From Isoetes taiwanensis (Eukaryota > Streptophyta > Lycopodiopsida > Isoetales > Isoetaceae): a stretch of DNA of 64,000 nt. The stretch covers positions 22,087,513-22,151,512 of the forward strand of contig JAJEKV010000014.1 in NCBI GenBank assembly GCA_021234155.1, read 5' to 3'. The translations under genes were made by a program, and so were the position numbers. How positions within the stretch are numbered: the stretch's first letter is position 1; every line of letters starts with the position of its first letter. Under the pieces are notes generated by a model. It had not been told where the DNA came from and searched no databases. It was given only the letters and a program-made list of their open reading frames with translations. Below, piece by piece: positions 49,380-59,877 of this stretch.

Positions 49380-49545
49380 TGTGATGGCTAATATTCTACA
49401 TTTTGTAAACGTTTAGCCAAAAGCCAGAAACTGTGATGGAGAAAAATCATTTAGTTTAGCCAAGTGTTAGAAACTTCTAGCCCCAATTAGCTAAACTTAT
49501 TTTGGCTACACTAGAATATAGGAGTAGTAAATTATTCCATGCCAA
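49380..49545. repeat. Dispersed TTTAGCTAAA-type repeat, copy 2
   Basis: Same phrases as at 11.04-11.6 kb: TTTAGCCAAAAGCCAGAAAC, TTAGCTAAACTTATTTTGGC, GTAGTAAATTATTCC. It ends shortly before the ATAA target site of the large TIR element. Confidence 0.5.
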
Positions 49546-49962
49546 AATCACGCAGTAACTATGCAGTCACGCTGACTGTGCCTACCCCTTAGCCATTTTA
49601 TTGGTCAATTTTAGCATGGATATCTCGGCCGATCTTCCATCATGGTCATAAGGGTGAAAGTATGCTGGTGGGTAGCAAAAAAACGCGAACCCAGCACCCA
49701 GCACCAGCACCCTTCATACTATTTTTTCCACCCTTCACCAATTGAAGTGTAACCTATGCTATGCCCGTCACTTCACATAGGGCGTACCCGTTTCAATCAT
49801 AACCTTCTTACCGCCCACCGTAACTAATGACTGTGACCCAAAAGGGTAGCGAACTTTGAATTTGTAATTTGCAACCGTGCTCCCCACCTTTTGCTACTCC
49901 GGCCAAATAGCCCGCGGAGAAGAAGCTCGAGAATTTCCGGATTCGCTCTAGTATCAAAAACT

Positions 49963-52900
49963 ATGGTGAAGAAGGTTGTTAATCCGCCGGCTCAGCCAGC
50001 AATTCCAATGGATGCCATGTGCAGGGTAAGCAAAATGCACTGCCAATTTTGATGGCTTATGGTGCCCTGTTAATTTGTTTTTCTTGATTTCTTTCAGCCC
50101 AGAAGGAACGTGCCCCTAAGACCCGGACTGACCGATTGCCGAACCGAGGAGGACTTCCATGCTTATGCGGGTCTATCAAACGAGGGTGTGCATCCCTCTC
50201 AATTTCGAACGGATGTGATATCTCGCAAAGAGTATAATGAGGTTTGGGACACCAATGGTGTCATTCCCAACAAGACATCCATCGACAAAGTAAGGCCGAG
50301 CATGAAGAAGCTCTAATTGAGTCATTGAGCAAGATATACCCGTAAGGGTTGAAGAACGAGAAGTAAGGAAGACGGTTTCCTTTTTATTTGCATTCAACAA
50401 CCGCCAGAGGGCCAAGCAGATCCGAAAATTTCAAGGTCAATTGTGCAAAGAAAGGGCAGAAAAAGCGAGCCTATTCGAGCAAGGTCAAGAGTGAACCCGG
50501 CTGGTGACCCCCGCGGAACACAACAGAGCCCAAAGAAATCACAGCAGACAACAAAGACACGAAAAGCATAGCGAAAAAGCCACCCTCGGTAATCGCCAGA
50601 AAATTAGAAGGGAGGTTGTCATTCAGAGTACCGCAATGTGTCCAAAGAAAGATTCTCACTTTATGGGAAAAATATTTCCCGCCCGAAAGCATGATCCAAG
50701 ATATGCAGAAGCCCTAAAATTGCAAAGAAATGACTTAGTGTCAAAGAAGGAACAGGCTGCACAATCTCAGGCAAAGGGAAGCTTCTTCTCGGCTGCAGAG
50801 GGGAAGTTGAAGACCATAAAGGATAATATTACACGTCTTCAAGCACTGCCAGATCCTAATGCAGGTGTCTCTGCTGAGATTCATTCTTTGGAGAGGGAGA
50901 AAGATATGGCAGAATATATGCTGAAGTCCCTACTTGAAATGGGGGGTGGGCCAATAGATCAAACCTGTAGAAAAAAGGTGGTCGCACTAATCACGAGATT
51001 GTCAACAACGAGTCCCTCCTTGCAAAAGTCCAGCAGCACTTACAGAATGTCACCAGGCTGAGGGAGATGACCAAGAGATGTATTCCAGGATGATTACACC
51101 CTCAGCCTGCGGATGAAATGTGGACATCATTATCACGTTAGCTGCACCAGTTTGCTCATGGAAAAAGGATGCTGCCTCGAGTGCACAGAGACCATTCCTA
51201 CAGGGTTAGTGCAGGAAATAGGTAAGCTTAATACAGTAAAGCAGGAAGTGTTGCATGCTGGAACAGCTCACAAAACCGAGAAGAAGATAATTGATGTTGA
51301 TGAGCATGTAGCCACAAGTTCTGATAGCAGCAGGAAAAGGAAACAGGTCAACACACCAAAAAGTAAAAGGACCCCAGGATCAGCCAAGCACAAGTCCACA
51401 AGGGTTCACACTCCACAGCCAAGACATGGGAAAAAAGGTACATGCCTGTTTTCAGGCTCTGATTTTGAATTGGCAGCATTAGAAGGTGCTGTAGACATTG
51501 GACAGCAAACTACCGGCCAGTCTTGAAGACAATGCGACAGACTGCATCCACAAAGGCTGGAGACACCAAAGCATGCAGAATCCAAGGGTGATTCAAGTAG
51601 TACTGATGGTGCCAATAATTATAGTATAGTTCCAAATTCTGCAGCTGCCTCTACAAAGGCCTCCTCTAACACTCTTGCTGCAGGGAAGGAAAACGATGGC
51701 GAAGATGTCGGCAATCAGATTCAGACAGTCGTTAAGCAGGTGAACAGGTTGACACGGTCAAGGGCCAGGAAGGTTGTGGAAGAAGAAAGTGAGGGTGAGT
51801 CAGAAAATTACCTTGATGAGGACGTCCCCATAGAAGTAGTATTTGGAAAGAAAAAACATGGCTAATGTAATTTTGCCTTATGTATTTCAGGCAGGCAAAC
51901 CTTGATTTTGCAAGACAACCATAAACCATCAGCCAAAAGGTTTTTGTTCAAACAATTAATATATTTGATCCCTGTTTTATTCCACCTTTAATGTGCAAAT
52001 TTTGGTTTGGATTATTCATTCAACTTAGGCTTCTGTAAAAACTTGTCTGCAGAAAAAGAAGGCAGCCAATGGTTATACTTAGTAAATCTGATGAAGAAGA
52101 CAACAGATAAAGAAGTGCCAGCACAAACTCTAACATACAAAAGGTGCCTGTTATCCTGTTACATTTCAGAATGTGTATTCTCTACATATTTCAGTTGTTA
52201 ATTGGAGCTCATCCTTGCATGCAGGAGAACAAGACAGGTCGTGAATGAAGAAATCGAGGACAAAGGCACTGCAAGGGTTACTGATAGCCAGGAAACACCC
52301 ATACATTGGGGGCAGGGAGATACTATTAAGGATGTATCTGACTATGGCTATCAGCACTCTCCATCATCTGGTAGCAAAGATAAAGCGAGTCCAAAGGTCG
52401 CAAAGAATGTCCAAAGACCTCCCGATAGCACTTCCCAGCAGAGTCCAGCACACATCGCAGCACAGACAAGCACGATGCAGCACACATTGACAGTGGTTGC
52501 AAACGTCCAGGGATGGACACCCAGACGGAAGTTGATGGTGCTTGACGTAAATGGTGTATTGGCACAGACACAACAGAGGAGAATGAATGGGAAAATCTTG
52601 CCTCCACCACAAACGAAGCATGTTGTAAAAGAAACTGCAAGTAAGTACCTCATTTGCAGACTAGGGTATCATGAGTTTGTGGAGTGGGCACTGCAGAGGT
52701 TTGATATTGTGATTTGGAGTGCTTCTCTACTTCGGAATACAAGGGATATGGTGGATGCATTGTTCCCTGATTTGCAGACCAGATTCTTGAAGGTATATGG
52801 TCAAGAGCATTGCTATGCATGCGAGCATCCATACAGACCAGAAAAGCAAATTTTTTTCAAGGAGTTGAAGGTTGTACTTGAGGATTTTCCTCAAAATCAT

Positions 52901-53251
52901 GGTATGATTTTCTTGGTTGATGACAACCTACACAAAGGGTTTCTAAACCCTGCACACACAACCCTTCCCATTATGCCTTTCAAGGGGCAAGAAGAGGACA
53001 ACTTTTTGCAGAAGTTTGTGTGTCCAACTTTGGAATACTTGTCTTCTCATACAGTACAGGAAACGATCTCACAAGTTGACATCACTGATGCATGGTTGGA
53101 AGAGGAGACAGTTGCAGTGCTGGATTACTGCCTCAACAACTATCTTGTCTCGGCCTACTATATCCTCAATGCTCCATTAGAAGTACAAAGGCAGCTGCTG
53201 GGCACCCTTCCTGGCGACCAGCATGACTCTGAAGACTTCGATGACTCATGA
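49963..53251 (+). pseudogene. Coiled-coil / RING-like / FCP1-NIF phosphatase-like protein of the TIR element
   Basis: Exon 1 is 49963-50025 (MVKKVVNPPAQP), spliced to 50098 onward (RRNVPLRPGLTDC). A helical, basic region follows in shifting frames (50.3-51.0 kb; SLEREKDMAEYMLKSLLEMG). A RING-like MKCGHHYHVSC then GCCLEC lies at 51.11-51.19 kb. A polar linker has RKRKQVNTPKSKRTPG. Small exons precede a 3' exon from about 52225 to 53251. That exon is fully open and holds a FCP1/NIF HAD domain: motif I LMVLDVNGVLA (DxN in place of the usual DxD), motif II IVIWSASLLRNT, motif III IFLVDDNLHKGF. At least three frame breaks in 50.3-51.1 kb suggest the copy is decaying, though unseen small introns could explain some. 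NIF domains dephosphorylate the RNA polymerase II tail or other nuclear targets. Gene position and orientation suggest it belongs to the transposon rather than the host. Confidence 0.62.
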
Positions 53252-53772
53252 AGTAACCATTGTACACTACTTTTTTGTAATATATATGTATGATTACTTT
53301 GTCTTATCTTGAGTATTGAGTGATCTTGAGTGATGTCTCTAATCTTGAGTGTACAATTTTCTGTAATATATATCAAGCTTATTCTCCAATACTACAAGCA
53401 GTGTAGTCACGTACGTAGTGTACCGTTCGGGTACAGTACGTCTTCTTACGTACTGTACGTTATTCGTACCTTAAAGGTTTTGCGTACTTTAAGTACGTTT
53501 AATAGCAGTTGTCTTATTTGGCGTACAGTACGTAAAGTACGTAGTGTACGTTATGTACATACAGTACACATATAAAAAACTTATTGTATTTTTAGTTTTT
53601 TTTTAGACCATAGTAGTAATTAAGACCATTGTAAATACATAGTAGTGTTATACATGAGCACAAAAACAGAATAAGTTTTCTGAAAAGACATTATCATAGT
53701 AGTAGCCAATAGTAAAAAGTTATTGCAACAATTCTCCAAAATTATGACTTCCATAGACTTAACATCTAATAC

Positions 53773-56700
53773 TTATTGCACTTCATCATCATTTTCTTCA
53801 TCTTCTTCAGATTCTGTTTCAGTAGAGGAGGATTTCAACATCTCCATCTCTTCTTCTGTATCGTCATCTTCTTCATCATAATGACCTTCCCCCTCTTCCA
53901 CCACTTCCTCAAATACTGCTGCGTCTTCATTATTACCACCTACTTCTATTTCTGATGCAGCTGTAGATCTTGTTACGGACCTTGTCCGAACTCTTACTCT
54001 CCTAGAGCTACTATTAACAATACCTCCACTACCACGCCTTCTACGATGACGAGATGTACCTTGTGATGTGGATGCTGCAGCTGCTCTAGACATGCTCCTT
54101 GTGGTTCTCCTAAGGCTCATTGTCTCTTCAAAATAAGTTTGATAAAATTCTCTATTTATGTCATCAGTTTCTTCGGAGGAGGCAACTCTGGAGTCCTCTC
54201 AACATCCACTTCAAGTGGATTCACCTGCAAATAACGGCATATTATGATCAATATTCAATGGCGGCCAGTTTTCAGCCCCAGAAAATACATTAATTTCAGC
54301 TCTACAATTTCAGCTTTACATAAATTTCAGCAGCTAACTTTCAACCACAAAAAGTACATTAATTTCAGCTCTACAATTTCAGCTTTACATAAATTTCAGC
54401 AACTAATTTTCAACCCCAAACAATACATTAATTTCAGCTCTACAATTTCAGCTTTACATAAATTTTAGCAGCTAATTTTCAATCCCAAACAACACGTTAA
54501 TTTCAGCTGTACAATTTCAGCTTTATATAAATTTTAGCAGCCAACTTTCAGCCCTAAAAAGTACATGAATTTCGCATTTAGCTCTACAATTTCAGTAGTC
54601 AAATTTCAGCCAAAACAATACATGACATATAGCTCTACCATTTCAACTCTACATCAATTTTAGCTCCATAATATCAGCTCTACATGATAGTAGAAAATAG
54701 ATATGAATAGATAGATAAAATACCTGCATTGGTGATGTGTTCACAGTCTCAAACTTTCGAACAAGCCTCAAATTTTCACGCACATACACCAAACGTTCAA
54801 GCTGAGCTGGTTTCAACCTATTCCTTATTTTAGTATGAGCAAGAGCATGAGCATTCCAATTTCTCTCTGCTGCCCCAGAAAAACAATCCTAAACCAGAAA
54901 TAAATAAATCATTATTCTACAGGAAAGATATCATAAAATAAGGTATTCATTTACATACTTGTGACAAGACTCTCACGGCTAATGCTTGAAGTTTTGGAGT
55001 CCTACCACCAAAAGTTTCCCACCATGTTACAGGCTTGCGCATTGAGATCTCCTCTTTTGCCAATGCATAGCTAAAGGATCCAGTTCCATTGCGATACTCG
55101 TGAAGTTCGCGGAATAGAATATCACACTCTTCGGTTGAATACAATCTTTGTGTATATTTCATCCATGCATCCAACAAATCGGGATCTAAAAAACTTGCTT
55201 CTTCTCTCCACAAAGGGTGCAAAATATGCGCAACAAGATGAATGGGCCTTTTAAACCATTCCCAACGCTGGTCAAACAATTTAAGAACATCTTCAAACCT
55301 GCGATGTAAATAAGATGCCATATGAATAACAACCTTAAATCTGATTTATAAAACATGCCCGCCTAATATATATTAAATTAAACAAACCAGCAATTTCAAT
55401 TTCAATAAAAATCAGCAATATCAATTTCTGAAAGAACAGAATTTTAAAGTCAAAATCAATGGTTTAACTAATTAAATACATATGTTGCTAAAATCAGCAG
55501 CTTAACTAATTAATTACTTACTTGGACTTATGGGCATTTTCTTCTTCCAATCCCTTAGATAATACATCTTTGCTCCTGCGCATGAATTCGTACAACAACC
55601 CAATTGTTGACCCTTCCTTATCAGTAAGGCACAATACGCTATATAATGGGTCCATGACCCTCAAGACAATATTGAAGGAAGGCAATGTTGTAGGATCAAG
55701 AATGTAACTTTTCACATTCAATGCATCAGGTTTCCTACTATCCGTCCAATTCCTCCAATGATCACTCACCACGGTTTGCTCAAGAGCACTCCAAACCTTT
55801 TGGAGGCGTGCCAACACAATGTATGTGACCCCAAATCTTGTCTTGCAAGGCTTCAAAAGAGCATGGCTGCTTATAGAGCTAAATATTTTCCTTGCATTTC
55901 TTTTTTTTGCAAAGAGTCGGACAATAGCATTTGCTTTTGCTACAATGCTTTTCATCCATGGAAGCTCACCCATATCTTGCAACAGCAAATCTAAACAATG
56001 AGATGCACATGGTATCCACACAAGACGTGGAAACTCCTCCTCAAGTAAACTTCCCATACGCACGCAATTGGAGGCATTGTCTGAAATTACTTGCACTACG
56101 TTGTCACTACCTACCTCTTTAATTGCATCAGAAATTTTTTCCGCAAGCCATGTACTATCAGTTCTTATGCTGACATTGCTACAATCGATGGACTTGAGAA
56201 ACATCGTACCATAGCAGCATGACACTAAAACATTAACAAGCTGTCTATGGCATACATCAACCCATCCATCCGTTAAAATTGTGCACCCATACTTGGGCCA
56301 TAATGCCCTTATCTTTGCTGTTTTTTCTTGTAAAGTGTGCATTTCAGATTTTCGACCCTTGTTTCGCATGTAATGATAACTGACACCACTATGTTTGTCT
56401 CCTATTTGAGAAAAGGCTTCCAACATACTTCTCCAACATGGCAGTTTCAGCAAATTAAATGACAAGTTAGCTTCAACAATGCATCGCATTTCCATCACGT
56501 TTGCATAATTCTTCCTTTGCATTTGTATGATGGTACCTTTTTTTAGAGTTTGTTGTTTATATGATGATGATGGTGGCCTTGAAGAAGTAGGACTAGCTGC
56601 AGCAACTGCCATGCCTGAAAAAGATGCGCTTTCATCACCAGTAGATGACATAGGAGCAGAAATAACCGCAGTTGCTGCGGGTTCATCAAAGGTACAGCCC

Positions 56701-56946
56701 GTCCCCATCATCATTTCTTCTTCCATTTGAATAGTTGATGGCTGAATTCTGCCTCCTACTTCTATCATAACGGCTTCTGGCACTTGTGGACAAGCTTCAA
56801 CACCATACTTTGTCTCCCTTGCAAGGTGCGCAACCATCCTTGTTTTTGTTCCAGTGCAGTGTTTGCCATAAAACATCTATCGCCATTGGCTAGCTTTTGG
56901 ACGTTAATGCAATATTTATTCCAATAAGGAGATTCCTTGCGCGGCA
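53773..56946 (-). CDS. hAT transposase (DUF659 and C-terminal dimerisation regions)
   Basis: Leftward gene. A start at 56946 (MPRKESPYWNKYC) leads into a BED-like region with TRMVAHLARETKYGVEAC, but a frame change near 56865 separates them. The main exon (56876-55518) has a Ser/Ala-rich linker, LPCWRSMLEAFSQIG, then DUF659/RNase H-like landmarks: CTILTDGWVD, VVQVISDNASNC and WIPCASHCLDLLLQDMGE. Later exons give RFEDVLKLFDQRWEWFKRP and ILHPLWREEASFLD (55321-54959). An exon at about 54890-54722 has AAERNWNAHALAHTKIRNRL, the hAT dimerisation motif. The last exon (to 53773) is Arg/Ser-rich then strongly acidic (EEDDDTEEEMEML). Catalytic Asp residues are visible in LTDGW and ISDNAS. Apart from the N-terminal break the protein looks intact. 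Confidence 0.8.
54243..54590. repeat. 69-bp tandem repeat in a hAT transposase intron
   Basis: TAATTTCAGC starts at 54291, 54360, 54429 and 54498, exactly 69 bp apart, with diverged partial units on both sides. Because 69 is a multiple of three, a plus-strand frame reads a 23-residue repeat (NFSSTISALHKFQQ), which I regard as fortuitous. Confidence 0.9.
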
Positions 56947-57272
56947 TTTTGTTGCAACTTGCATTGAGAAACATAAATAAAATTAGTATCTTTTTGACAA
57001 AATAGAAGCAAGAAAGGCAAACACTATCTTCAAACATATATTTTGATTTATTACCTTCTTTAAAACTCTAAGATTGCTGCCATTGCTATGTCAATATCAT
57101 CATGTTATGTCAATGTCATCAATATCTGATCATGCTGCCATTGCTATGCCAATATCATCAATATCTGATCTGCAAAAACAAAGCATATTATGTCATGCAT
57201 TAATTCAAAAGACTTACTAAACAAAATAAAGAATCCATCTACTAATCATCGATAAGTTTAATAAGCATTCAA

Positions 57273-57725
57273 CTATCTAAGATGCAGTGCTCCAAGAGAT
57301 CTGAACCAGTGGTTTGCTATATAGGGCTCAGATATACAAGACAATGCATCCAATGGGGCCCTAATTTCCATGCTAATAACGTATACATTTGCATCTAGCA
57401 AAAACGAGAAAATGCTGCTCACAGGTCCATTCAATTCCACAAGATTCTGATAACAACCTATGTGAGGTTTGAGCAAATGGCTTACAAATTTATTATGCAA
57501 ATTTTGCCTCGCTTCTTCTTTGACAGCAGATATATGAGCTTGGAGTTGACCAATCTCTGCCAATGCCCGTGCCAGATTCTTTTCCCTCTCAACTAGCTGA
57601 TGCTCCATAGATAACAAACATGCCTCATCCTTTTGAGCTTCCTCCAATACCTTCTTTAACTCTTGGCTAAATACATTCTGTGAAACGAGCCCACTGTTTA
57701 GAACATGCAATAACAATGTAAGCAA
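57273..57725 (-). pseudogene. Unidentified coiled-coil coding fragment inside the hAT
   Basis: A 150-codon frame with a heptad-rich stretch, LKKVLEEAQKDEACLLSMEH then VEREKNLARALAEIGQLQAH. Upstream and downstream codons look less coding-like. It is not part of a known hAT protein, so it may be a second captured host fragment or an N-terminal exon of unknown type. Confidence 0.4.
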
Positions 57726-57984
57726 TGCAATTAACTATGCATGTACATATCAATACCATTTATGCAAGAAAGATTATTAAATTTATACCTTGAGGTGCAT
57801 GTGCCGCCAACGCTGAAATGCAAGAACTGCATTAACAACATTTCCTTGAGAATGTCCTCCATTAACATGACTGTATTGTGGTTGATTAGTCATTATAAAG
57901 TCTTCTTTGAGGTCAGAAAATGCATCGAAGAGGCAAGTTTACCTTTTACGTCTTTGCTACGAAGAGGCAAATATTTGCTGAAAA

Positions 57985-58768
57985 TCAGAAGCCACGAAGG
58001 ATGCCCATGAAGAAATTGCTGCCTTAGATTCTCCTGCAACGGCTTCAGAATCTGCTATAACCAAAGTGGGGGACCTAATTGATAAATATCTTGCAGAAAT
58101 TGCACCTGATCATAACTTAAAGCTGCGCAAGTTTCAAAAGCTTACCCAGGCATTACCGGTGTTTGCGAGGCCAACTCATGATGGACTTTACAGAGCACTT
58201 GATATATATCTTGAGGTATGGGAATCTTATTGATATACCTGCATTGGATAAATGATCTTTAGTTTTCCTTAATTTCTACTCTTCTTGAATATGCGCATTA
58301 CAAATAGTTCTGACTTGCACATCTCTAGCTACTGATTTCATATGTTTTCTGTTTTTGTTAGGCACACCCAAAGATTACGTGTTTTTGAAACAATTGGAAC
58401 TTTGCAAAGCAATGAGCTAATAAAGACTAACTTTTGAGTCTTGTAAGCATGTTGCAAAGAATTCTAGGCTGCCCCCCAAGATGGCTTTAGAAGTGATCTT
58501 ATTACAACAATCTAAGCTCAGATCTACTGTAGGGGAGTGTTTTTTGAAAGAAGGGGATGGAAATTTATTATCTCCAAAGAAAAGCAATCTGCAGTTTCTG
58601 AAGCAGTCTCTACCTACGGAATACAAAAATGTTATACGCCAAAATCAGGAGTTAAAATCTGATCTTCACAAAATGCAAAACAGAGTAGTTGAACTTGAGA
58701 AGCTATGCAAAACCATGAAGTCAAATATGGCCAAACATGACAAGTTGGTAAGGAGATTGGTTTGCTAG
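57985..58768 (+). pseudogene. Captured NPH3-family gene fragment with intron
   Basis: Exon 1 (to 58215) reads KVGDLIDKYLAEIAPDHNLK, then LTQALPVFARPTHDGLYRAL and DIYLE, the core of the plant NPH3 domain. After a GT-AG intron (58216-58361) exon 2 opens with AHPKIT, then breaks (TGA near 58387). It resumes as CKHVAKNSRLPPKMALEVIL, LRSTV and a coiled-coil NQELKSDLHKMQNRVVELEK, ending at 58768. NPH3 proteins are adaptors for CUL3 ubiquitin ligases in phototropism and auxin transport. Here the BTB domain and most of the C-terminus are missing and the frame is broken. Retention of the intron shows DNA-level capture, not retroposition. Orientation is opposite to the hAT transposase. Confidence 0.75.
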
Positions 58769-58946
58769 TTTTCCGCTGCATTCCTACATCATGGTAGGCA
58801 CATTTACATGTACATATTGATAATGGATACTATTTACGAAGAAGATGAAGCTGAGCGAACATAGAAATACATCCTGATCCTGCTCTTGAACTTGCATATC
58901 CTTCTGGATCATTTGCACAGGTGCTCCATTCGAGAACCTAACATCC

Positions 58947-59255
58947 ATAACATAAAGATAGAAGGTAGTAGAAAATGCACCTGCTCAGCTCGAAAATGCA
59001 CCTGCTCAGCACCAGAACACCTTGCAGTAAATCTTTAAATCTCCATATGTTTGTGCAACAAAGAAAACACAAAGATAAATCAATAGATTCCCAATGTTCG
59101 CAACTGAGAGTTATATCAGTATCTCTTGCTTTGCATTGCCTAAATATTTTGCCATAGCTAAACATAAAGATAGAAGGTAGTAGAAAATGCACCGCCAAAT
59201 CGAAAATGCACCTTTCCAAAGACTGAACACCTTGCAGTAAATCGATTTTAAAGAC
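58947..59255. repeat. Direct duplication of about 95 bp, offset 212 bp
   Basis: CATAAAGATAGAAGGTAGTA followed by GAAAATGCACC and CACCTTGCAGTAAATC occurs at about 58951-59040 and again at 59163-59250 with substitutions. In the non-coding right part of the hAT. Confidence 0.75.
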
Positions 59256-59877
59256 AAGAAAGTAAGAAAAATCAAGCACATCAAGATTTGTCTGTGAGAG
59301 CTCTCACCTGCTAAAATCGTCCGGTATCCATTAGCATAGTATTAGCATAGTGGTGTTTGACGATTCCTCATGGCTCCACCTGCTGCCATCGATCTCTAAT
59401 GGCCTCTTCGATTCTCTGTAATCGATTCTCTGTAGGAAGAACCAGATGAAATGCGGCGTCACTATGCTAACTTTAGGGCACAAAAATGTTAAGGATACGA
59501 AATTACACTATTGTATGGTTTAACCCCCCTTAAAAAAAATTTTTTTTTTTACCCTTCATTCTTAAAGTACGAGACGTACTATATATTCTCTAAGGTACTG
59601 AACGTACATTAACGTTGCGTACGCGTACGAAAACAACACTGACTACAAGCATTGTTTCCAATACTAAAATACTCCAATACAGCAGTCCAATACTACAAAC
59701 ATTGTCTCACAAGCATTGTCTCCAATACAATGATCAAAATTTGAGACAAGTACACAAGTAACTATAGACCTGTTATAATGATAAAACAACTAGGTCAAAG
59801 CATATTCAACCTTCATATGGCGTAGATCACAAGGATCATCCGGTGAGTAGCCCGCTCAAGGAAAATCTGTTGGTGCC

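Larger units (their letters stand above)
53391..59649 (-). mobile_element. hAT transposon (6.24 kb) nested in the TIR element
   Basis: Element 53399-59641 flanked by the 8-bp direct repeat ACTACAAG at 53391-53398 and 59642-59649. Ends are CAGTGTAGTCACGTACG and, on the other strand, CAGTGTTGTTTTCGTACG, typical of hAT termini. Subterminal DNA on both sides is rich in GTAC and TACGTA words. It contains its transposase gene on the minus strand, a tandem repeat in an intron, and plus-strand NPH3 gene sequence. It sits between the 3' ends of the two genes of the outer element. Confidence 0.9.

Noticed and set aside
54243-54468. Open frame with a 23-residue repeat (NFSSTISALHKFQQ) on the plus strand
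   Set aside because: It is a by-product of the 69-bp tandem repeat within an intron of the minus-strand hAT transposase; 69 is divisible by three, so any open frame repeats.
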